A stretch of DNA of 64,000 bases from assembly GCA_034401795.1 (NCBI GenBank), contig JAVVLW010001563.1, positions 24,001 to 88,000 of the forward strand. Reading direction: 5' to 3'. Origin of the DNA: Chaetoderma sp. LZ-2023a. Its lineage: Eukaryota > Mollusca > Caudofoveata > Chaetodermatida > Chaetodermatidae. Position numbers and translations under genes: made by a program. Shown here one piece after another: positions 56,472 through 64,000 of this stretch (position 1 is the stretch's first letter; every line of letters begins with the position of its first letter). The notes below the pieces were generated by a model. That model worked only from the letters and a program-made list of their open reading frames with translations, was not told where the DNA came from and did no database searches.

Positions 56472-57779
56472 GTACTTATCTAGTTGTAATAAATTATATT
56501 GTAATTAAACAGTCGGATCGAATGTTGAGGTTGTGTTAACTTACATTTCAATCAAACTGTGAGTTTGAACCACTTTTCATCATTCGATTGCGGTGCTCCT
56601 ACCATAAGAGGGGTATTCCTCTTCAGTTTATTTACTGGCCATTTTTATGAATACATTATTTGCTGTTCGACGGACTTACTATAAATGGAGTTTGTTTTGA
56701 GTGGTTATCAGATGCATGCATTTACCTGGATAGATTTTATATTGGAATGTGTTCACTTGATGAGTAGTTGTCCTACACTATTCATAGGAGACGAACGTGA
56801 ATTTTAGATGGTGTGGCTTGTGTTATGTTCCAGATTTGCATATCAAGTAATAGCTAGCTCGACCCGTTAACCACTCAATTCTAATAGCCTGTTTTGAGAT
56901 TCTCATGATAAGATTGGTGTCTTGGAATTTGTGCGCAGTGCAAGTTAAGTTTCCGGTAGCTATTCAATGAAATTCTCTCAGATTCTCAGACCGATGCGTT
57001 CTAGTTCTGGTGGGTGTGTCTAAACAGAATTCAGAGTGGAATGGTTATACTCTCAACCAATGATCATGTGACAGTTTTTATTTCAGGATAAGTTATACTG
57101 GAGTCGGGATGACTCAGACCCTTAGATACCTAAAATGACGACGAGTAGAATGAGACATCAGAGTCACACATGGATTGATGAAGTTTTTATGTACATCGAG
57201 TACTAGGAAATATACGTTATGGAGTGTCATTACACCTCCACCCTGGTTGGAACACACAGGTTTGAAAAATTACGACTGCACTTGTTCGCTGTCGAATCAT
57301 AAGTATTTCTCCTGCTCTAATCCACCTGTATAAAGCGATTCGATAGAACTGACCGCCCGAGCACTGGAATAGCCGAATATTATGTCACATTATGCACTGT
57401 TTTAACATCACAGAACCTTGTATGATCTAATGCCCAGAGATTTGTGTATTTTATTAACATTTCTATTCTGGAGAAATTACCAAATATTAAATAAAATATT
57501 TAATTTATTGAAATAAGCGGAGGGTATTTTGTGTCTATGTAAGGGCAAGTTTAGATGGCATTTCTTGATCTCCACAATTAACATGCACTCACTGCACATC
57601 TGTATAGAGACGAGCTAGTATAACTTGGTAATGACTTTCATATGTAAATGAACATGGATCAAGCTTGTTGCACATCGAGGCAAGAAAACTTAAGGTCATA
57701 CAAATCACATATACAGAACTCGTATGTCACGGTGACAATATTGAGAAAATACACAAGATGGGATGGAGCGGGGTGGGGG
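56472..57779. other. No gene seen
   Basis: No further exon that I can support. 'TTTTTATTTCAG' at 57075-57086 is a good acceptor-like sequence, followed by 'DKLYWSRDDSDP' and a stop in phase 0, but no partner with matching phase was found. Confidence 0.4.
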
Positions 57780-58850
57780 GGGGGGGTAGAAGAAAGTTAG
57801 TTGAAATATGTCAAGCAACTAGGAGAAGCAGCGTTTTGACAATTTCTAAAACATTTTTTGGTAAAATCTAAGATTTTACATTATATTTACCCCAAAAAAA
57901 ATTGATCAATCAAAATTCTGAACAGAATTTTCAGAGCCTACCACCATAGAATCCATTAGGGATATTTGGGTGAAATATGTCAAGCAGCTATGGAGGAGCA
58001 GTAAGTTGACAAGAGCCGATACATTTTTCATAAAATCTATGATTTTAATGCAAAAAATTGATAAATCAAAATTCTGAATGGAAGTTCTAGAGCCTACGGC
58101 CATAGGATCCTTTCAGCCTAATTTGGTTAAAACTGGTCAAGATGGTAAGAAGAATCAATTTGACAATTTCCAGTACATTTTTCATAAAATCTAAGATTTT
58201 CATCCAAAAAAAGATGAATCAAAATTCCGAACGGAACGACCATTGGTTACTTTCAGCTAAATTTGGTTCAAATTCGTCAAAATGGTAAGGAGAAGAAGCA
58301 ATTTGACAATTTCCAGTAAATTTTGAATAAAATCTAAGTTCTTCACTCAAAATATTTACGCAACAAAATTCTGAATGGAAGTTCTAGACCCTATGACCAT
58401 AGGATTCTTTCATCCCAATTTGGTCGAAATCGGTCAAAATGGTAAGGAGAAGCAATTTTACAATTTCTGGTAAATTTTGAATAAAATCTAAGTTTTTCAC
58501 CCAAAATATTTATGAATCAAAATTCTGAATGCAAGTTCTATAACCTATTACCATAGGATCCTTTCAGCCAAATTTGATTGAAATCAGTCAAACGGGTAGA
58601 AGAAACAATTTGACAATTTACAGTAAATCTTTAATAAAATCTCGGATTTTCACTCAAAATATTTACGCAACAAAATTCTGAATAGAAGTTCTAGAGCCTA
58701 TGACCATAGAATTCTTTTAGCCAAATTTGATTGAAATCGGTCAAAAGGGTACGGAGAAGTCATTTAACAATTTTCGGTAAATTTTTAATAAAATTAAGAT
58801 TTTGATAATTGATGAAATTAAAAATTCCAGCCAAAAAGGTTTAGTAGCCA
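57780..58850. repeat. ~150-bp satellite array, about six units
   Basis: Successive units carry 'AATCAAAATTCTGAATGGAA', 'GTTCTAGAGCCTA', 'ACCATAGGATCCTTTCAGCC', 'AATTTGGTTGAAATCGGTCA', 'GGAGAAGCAATTTGACAATT' and 'TAAAATCTAAGATTTTCA'. Unit starts at about 57908, 58064, 58217, 58366, 58514 and 58669 give a period close to 150 bases. A separate unit lies at 53410-53605. Confidence 0.85.
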
Positions 58851-58898
58851 TTTCGCGGCCATTTACGGAGGGCTTGGAATATTACATAAATATTGACA

Positions 58899-58901
<3 letters not shown>

Positions 58902-58945
<44 letters not shown>
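58902..58945. repeat. (TC)n microsatellite
   Basis: Perfect CT dinucleotide run just after the satellite array. Confidence 0.95.
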
Positions 58946-58948
<3 letters not shown>

Positions 58949-59223
58949 TTACCATTTTGGGTAAAATTTTGCACTTAGCTGGACATCAAGGCATCATAGA
59001 TTAAGTTTTGCTTTTGTCATTGCTACTGTGAAACTATCATTCTCATGATTACTAAATTTTACTAGACGAAATGTGTATTTCAATTCAAAACAATGATGAT
59101 TAACTGCAATGTATCTTGCAGCAATATGTGCAGGCCTATGCTATATTCTATTTCTGATAGCTCTTGTTATTTATCTTTTGGTAGCTTTTTAATAGATGTA
59201 TATTACTGTATTTTATATTTCAG

Positions 59224-59439
59224 GTAAAGTGTGACCAATGCACTCGCTGGTTTCATCAGCGGTGCCTACAATCTGACGTTTTAGAGACCAGAGACTTTGA
59301 GCACAGTTCATTCAACTGCCGGAACTGCGGAAAAAGCTCAGAAGACATGGCAGCTGGTCCGTCAACAGTGGTGCTTCCGACGCACGATCACCAAGATTGT
59401 TTACCTACAAATGCGCCAGCAGCTAATCCCGATCTAGAG
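59224..59439 (+). CDS. Exon encoding the second half of a PHD finger
   Basis: Acceptor TATATTTCAG at 59223 and donor GAG/GTATCA at 59439/59440, phase 0 at both ends (72 codons). It reads 'VKCDQCTRWFHQRCLQSD' and then 'FNCRNCGKSSED', giving C-x2-C, W-F-H-x2-C and C-x2-C, that is, zinc ligands 3-8 of a PHD finger. The first ligand pair must be in an upstream exon. The remainder is acidic/proline-rich ('VLPTHDHQDCLPTNAPA'). PHD fingers bind histone tails. The exon is intact, unlike the surrounding transposons, but its other exons are not identified. Confidence 0.6.
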
Positions 59440-59889
59440 GTATCATTGTGCATCATTTGAAGATAATCCATTTTATCTTTTATCTTTAGGGGCATTTCAT
59501 AGTGCATGGCGGAACTATTATTATCACTTGAATATAGTGTATCAAAATAACAAATCCAAAATTTTCTATTAGTGACATAGTGATACATCCAGATCTCAAT
59601 GACAAGGAAAGAAATTTCATTGTTGTAATGGATTTCCTGTAAATTAATGCTTTGTTTAGATGTAGTCCAGTCATTATGGCAGACTTCCATTAACTGATGC
59701 ACTGGCAATTTGTCTAGTCCATTGTCAGCCTGCCTGTCTAGTATCCGTCAATAATATGGAAGCTTCTATAAGAATATAATTTCAACAATTCTTTTTTCAA
59801 GCATTTTGGTGTGAATGTTCACAGTACAGTGCTCCTTTAATATTGAACCATTGACGCCGAGTTAATGGTCATTTCGACAGGTTATATAC

Positions 59890-60720
59890 TAAAAGAACCA
59901 TGCAGAATCTCATCCTACTAGACATCTTTGCCGATCTGGATGTTAAAGTTCATAACAACCTTATGGCAATGTCACAATTTAAAAAATTTGTCTGAATTTT
60001 GCTTCAATTGATCTTCAAATTTGGATATGGCAAGATTTTGTAAAACAATTTTGCAGTTTAACAGATCGAAAGCTTTCCTCAAATCAATCATAATGGCTAT
60101 TAGATCAACCCTATGTATTAAAACCTAGCATGGAAGGAGACAAGACTTCCTGATACATTCCCCTCTCTACGCACCCCCCCCCCCCTCCCCCTCCCCCTCC
60201 CAGGCAGACATCCCACGAAGACGAATCTCAACTCGAGGGTGATTAAGGGGAGGCAACCACTTGGCTAGGATATAGCTTGATCAGCCCCCACCCAACACTC
60301 ATCACCAGCATTGCCGCTCCTTCATGTGGCGCTTGCTATCCAGAATGCCAATCATGCTGGTGGTGGTTATTGAGAGGACGTCCCAGGGACCCGGAATAGC
60401 CAGGATGCCACTCTCCGCACTAAGGTGATCAGATGAGACAACAGACTAGGACATTAAGTTGTGGGTGAGATCGACGAACCATGGCTTTATTGCATTAAAA
60501 ACAAGCGGGTCCAATGTTGGGCCCTTGGAAGGCATAGCTGCGATCAATTTGGCACAATTTAATATACACTATGGTCCTCCAAACTCATCCAAACTGTAGC
60601 TATTACAAAGCATCATTTTTCAATTATTTTAAGCAATGCAGTTTCGCATGAATGTTTTTGTCTAAATCCTGATTGTGATTCATTTAGTAGTGTATACTGG
60701 TATAATGGCTCACAGAGGTT
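59890..60720 (-). pseudogene. CR1-like LINE reverse transcriptase fragment, interrupted
   Basis: Minus strand from 60720: 'LLNESQSGFRQKHSCETALL' and 'KIIEK', then (60130 down) 'DLIAIMIDLRKAFDLLNCKI' (motif A), 'LQNLAIS'. The roughly 400 bases between (about 60140-60600), with a poly-C run at 60174, do not fit and look like an insertion or rearrangement. No motif B or C is visible. It abuts LINE F1 copy 2 at about 60721. Confidence 0.65.
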
Positions 60721-60721
60721 T

Positions 60722-61548
60722 GCGGTGATATGCATCAAGTTTGTTCAAGAGGGTTTTTGACTGCTGCCCAACTGTTGCAATTGCATAACATTATGGAAAC
60801 ACATGTGGATTTTAGAGCCATGAATCCACAACATCCAAAAGGACTGGAAGGCGATATTTTCTGTTACTCAGAGGTCGGCAGAGCTTCAAAGGAAGGAAAC
60901 CAAGACTGCTCTTTCTCTACTTCTCAGTGCCCCCAATGGGTGGGTGTGAGTACCGTCATTATTCATTTCTATGGTGTCTGATAGGTATACGTGTGTGAAC
61001 TATGTTTTGGCTTCATTCATGAAGAGGTTTGCAGCCACTATTGCAAGTACTGTTTGAAGAGGACCTTTTTCCTCATTGATAAAGTTAACATCATCTGCAT
61101 ACTCCATCTATCGTGGCATGCATATCATTGAGATAGGAGGGTTTAGTGTCGTAGTGTTCTTGAACAGATGATAGAGCTGTGTCTGAACAAGTGGACAGCG
61201 CTGCTGATAATCCATCACCTTCTGGTGATCCTATTGATGTTTCAAACTATGCAGAGTCTGTTGATGTGATGCTAACATTTAGTTGTGATAGCAAGTGGTT
61301 GATGTGGAGTGCCAATGGTTAATGATTTGGTTACTCTGACCATTTTTCGACAATCATCGGTGAATGTGATATCATTTAACAAGTCATCTGCTTTTTCAAT
61401 CGTTCACTGATTTGGTGCAGGATATTATTGCGATTCTATCCTATTTCAGTTTTGTGGTCATTTCGACTGCTTTGATAAATGCGTAGTCACCGTGTTTTTT
61501 GTTGTTCAAACAGCTTTGTAACAAGTGGATCATCAACATAGGATTTCC
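60722..61548 (-). pseudogene. LINE family F1, copy 2 (minus strand)
   Basis: Minus strand from 61548: linker 'YVDDPLVTKLFEQQKTR' and 'LRIYQSS' (compare copy 1 'TDNPLVKLSAGQKALQLRIY'), 'FETSIGSPEGDGLSAAL' (motif B), the catalytic 'MEYADDVNFINEEKGPLQTV', 'LAIVAANLFMNEAKT', and thumb remnants 'NIAFQSFWMLWIHGSK' and 'LDAYH'-like text. Much of the RT between linker and motif B is missing, and stops are present. It directly borders the DIRS recombinase fragment. Confidence 0.75.
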
Positions 61549-61549
61549 T

Positions 61550-62012
61550 TTCGTCACGGGTGAAGGTTTAAGACTACTTCCACGTCTTTGTTTCCTGTCA
61601 AAGAATCAGTCACTTAAATATCCAGGACAGCCGATCAATTTGCCCCAAACTCTTCTGCTTGGGTCTGAAAATGCATAAGAAACGTACTGAGGAGTGGAGA
61701 GATGACCCGACATCTCTGTGGTTATGTCTCAAAGCTCCTCATTTGCGCGCCTCGAAAGATACCATTTCTCGTTGGATAGTCGATACTATTCAGATATCGC
61801 ACAAAATCGCTACAGGAAAGCAGATTGATGATGCGAATGCCCATCAGGTCCGAGCACTAGCAGCAGCATTGGCACTTTATACGGGTGTCTCATTAGAGGA
61901 GGTGATGTCTGTAGCACAATGGCATGCCGAGTCATTCACTGATTTCTACCTTCACGACATCTCCAGCACACTTAATCCGGTAGCCGTCGCCAATTTATCG
62001 AATCTGAACTAA
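61550..62012 (+). pseudogene. DIRS tyrosine recombinase, C-terminal half
   Basis: Starts without a proper beginning: 'VTGEGLRLLPRLCFLSKNQS', 'LKYPGQPINLPQ', a TAA at about 61656, then 'ASKDTISRWIVDTIQISHKI', 'NAHQVRALAAALALYTGVSL' (HxxR box), 'AQWHAESFTDFYLHDI' (tryptophan/histidine and the nucleophile tyrosine). The same region of the DIRS at 16.8-18.5 kb reads 'VVTGEGLILLPRINFMAKNQ' and 'ASKDTISRWIVECI', so both belong to related families. This copy keeps HxxR and the tyrosine but lacks the core-binding half and the first catalytic arginine. Confidence 0.85.
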
Positions 62013-62158
62013 AGCCACATCCGACCACTATTTCGCACACATCACAAGTTTTTTTCCACTTGCATCGAACAATGGCCATGCACATGACCCGAGAACGACC
62101 GTGGATTGGGCTGAGGTCCTGTGATGGACAAGAAAGACCAAGCACTCAAAACTGGTGA

Positions 62159-62316
62159 GTGTTTGCCTTAATTACGTGACTAATTTTAAGTTTACTTATA
62201 GTCGAATTACCAGACTATCTAAGTAAATTGTCTGGCCGTGTTTGCCTTAATTACGTGACTAATTTTAAGTTTACTTATAGTCGAATTACCAGACTATCTA
62301 AGTAAATTGTCTGGCC
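62159..62316. repeat. Perfect 79-bp tandem duplication
   Basis: GTGTTTGCCTTAATTACGTG to AAATTGTCTGGCC at 62159-62237 is repeated without a change at 62238-62316. It lies between the DIRS recombinase stop and the DIRS right terminus. Confidence 0.9.
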
Positions 62317-62716
62317 AAGAACATCTTATTCTTTTAAACAGACATTAAGCTCATTCCAATTTGAAAATCTAATCGATATACTGAGGTTTTTTCAAAATTA
62401 GAAGTTGTAGTAGCTTATTTGCACTCTACTGGACTGCCCTAGCTGATACTTGGGGCTGACACAGGTCTGGTGGGTGTTGCTCCCCATTTTGACAGCCCTC
62501 TGGAATTTGTGCGGACAAATGAGGGTGGGGGTGGGTGGGTGGGGGAGCGCGGTCTAGACCATGGAAGTTTAGCACTCTATGAGTCAGATAGCGGAACCCA
62601 AGCGTATGCCAGGGTTCTAGTCTCTTCACAACCTTCTCTGTCGGATGGTAGATGAGTGCTGGTTCGAGCCTCACCTCCTCCCACCGTTATTTCTTGGCTG
62701 TCGAAATCCGGAGTTT

Positions 62717-62882
62717 ATCATAATAGTACATCTGGTAAGTATTATTCGTAGAATAAAAAAAAGCATCCGCTTTTGTTTCTACGAGAATTCTTAATTCTTG
62801 AGCTAGACTAGATAATAGGCATTATCATAATAGTACATCTGGTAAGTATTAAGAATTCTCGTAGAAACAAAAGCGGATGCTT
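62717..62882. repeat. DIRS right terminal structure
   Basis: Direct repeat of ATCATAATAGTACATCTGGT (62717 and 62824, each continuing AAGTATT). A 33-base exact inverted repeat starts AAGCATCCGCTTTTGTTTCT at 62761-62793 and is complementary at 62850-62882. TTGAGCTAGACTAGATAATA at 62798-62817 is complementary to 38450-38469. This is the expected make-up of a DIRS right end: inverted terminal repeat plus internal complementary region. Confidence 0.75.
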
Positions 62883-64000
62883 TGTTGATACTCTCTAAAT
62901 TTATCTATGAAAATGACATACTGGTACATAACTAAAATAGCTTATTATCTAGTAGTAACTCTGTCTATAATTCGATCTGATTTTCATATTTCATATTATA
63001 TTGCACCAAAAGCCATTGTTTCTGTGTAGATTTGAAGATAATAATGTAGTTTATGAATAGACCATGTTAATTAATTCTATTTTGCAATGATTTTCAACCT
63101 AAATGTTGCTGATTCATTGCAATTGTGAATTTGACCTTTATTTTCAGGTCATTCTAGCATTTAACATCCTGATACGCAAAGATGTCTAGTAAGATGACAT
63201 TATATATAGGCCGGGATCATTTTGGTATATGCCATCGTTTGACCGCAGACCTATCCCAAAATTTCAAATTGTGTACACCTTGCTCTACAGATCTGGGGTT
63301 GCGCTCCATGGAAGTTACAGGCTGTCGAGTCTTCATGAATCAAGACTTTATGCTCCTCTATAGACTCAGGTTGTTGCGCCACGACAGTACCCACTGTGAT
63401 TAAAAATCCTCCTCCTCACATTTTAGTCGCATTATAAAGTTTTTTCATTTCTGGATTATTTGGATCATGCACAAAATTGTGAAATCTTAAGTGTATAATG
63501 TTTCTTGAGTTCGAATTTGAGCCAAATCGGATTAGAAGCTTCCGAGATGTCAATAGATCCCGGATTTGATTTGATCCGGTTCCATATTCTTTCATACAAA
63601 TCATGGGCAAAGTCTCTAACAGTAAAAATAAGTGTATAATGTGGATTACATGCCTTTTAGATGCAGCTCCGGACAGACAGACAGACTGCGGCGTTTATAT
63701 AGGCAATATATACACCATCTTGTTGAGAATCATGATAACAAGTCGAGGAAATATTATGATTTTGAGAATATTTAATATAATGGTACCAATATGAAATTTG
63801 TAAAATGTGAGTAATTTTATAGTCATGCTCGGGACAATTGTATTTGACCAGTCATGTCAGGGGCATTTGACCAATCAAATCAGACATACTTACACGTGAC
63901 TTATCGTGTCAAAGATCACTCACACATATGAATAAAGAAATTAGTGTACATTCTGAGTGAAAAGGGTAAGCGTCTGAAATCTCTGATTGCTCCTGGTTCT
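62883..64000. other. No gene seen
   Basis: AT-rich sequence. A dispersed-repeat-like stretch at about 63420-63710 contains 'AATTTGAGCCAAATCGGATT' and 'CGGACAGACAGACAGACTGC', words common at the ends of lophotrochozoan dispersed elements. Confidence 0.5.

Noticed and set aside
57087-57125. 'DKLYWSRDDSDP' terminal exon after a good acceptor
   Set aside because: Its phase does not fit the donor at 56471, and the open stretch is only 12 codons before a stop.

Overview
The window is repeat-dense eukaryotic DNA from an animal, most likely a marine lophotrochozoan (mollusc- or brachiopod-like). The evidence for this is GT-AG introns with phase-compatible short exons, a nest of CR1/Jockey-type LINEs, DIRS-type tyrosine-recombinase retrotransposons, a pogo/Tigger transposase, elements with internal tandem repeats, and dispersed ends of the AGGTGAGC...GGGCCTCTTG type that I associate with bivalve-like genomes. 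The taxon is an inference. I see no bacterial operons, no rRNA or convincing tRNA gene, and no CRISPR array.

Layout. 0-7.9 kb: an L1-like ORF1 tail at the left edge, hairpin repeats and microsatellites, then a PHD-finger LINE (A) that may end at an (AAATC)n tail. 7.9-10.85 kb: a second, 5'-truncated LINE (B). 10.84-11.88 kb: a possible non-autonomous hAT-like insertion. 11.95-13.6 kb: a broken pogo/Tigger transposase with a C-terminal Cys/His cluster. 14.1-16.8 kb: a third LINE (C) ending in (ATT)n. 16.9-19.4 kb: the RNase H plus tyrosine-recombinase half of a DIRS element and its inverted terminal structure. 19.9-22.6 kb: repeats. 22.6-33.9 kb: scattered parts of a spliced DDE integrase (Ginger/GIN/KRBA2-like) pseudogene, with long repeat arrays between its parts.

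35.0-38.4 kb: minisatellites and repeat families. 38.4-41.8 kb: left terminus, gag-like region and reverse transcriptase of another DIRS element. Its recombinase C-terminus and right terminus appear about 20 kb away (61.55-62.88 kb), and the two termini share a 32-bp perfect inverted match. The intervening 41.8-61.5 kb holds a small multi-exon gene model (about 45.2-51.1 kb), two further exons (56.4 and 59.2 kb, the latter half a PHD finger), several minus-strand LINE pieces, a 24-bp minisatellite and a 150-bp satellite.

Almost every protein-coding stretch is transposon-derived and broken by stops or frameshifts. The best candidates for host genes are the 45.2-51.1 kb gene model and the isolated exons at 42.5, 56.4 and 59.2 kb. 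All exon calls come from reading splice signals and frames by eye, without transcript support.
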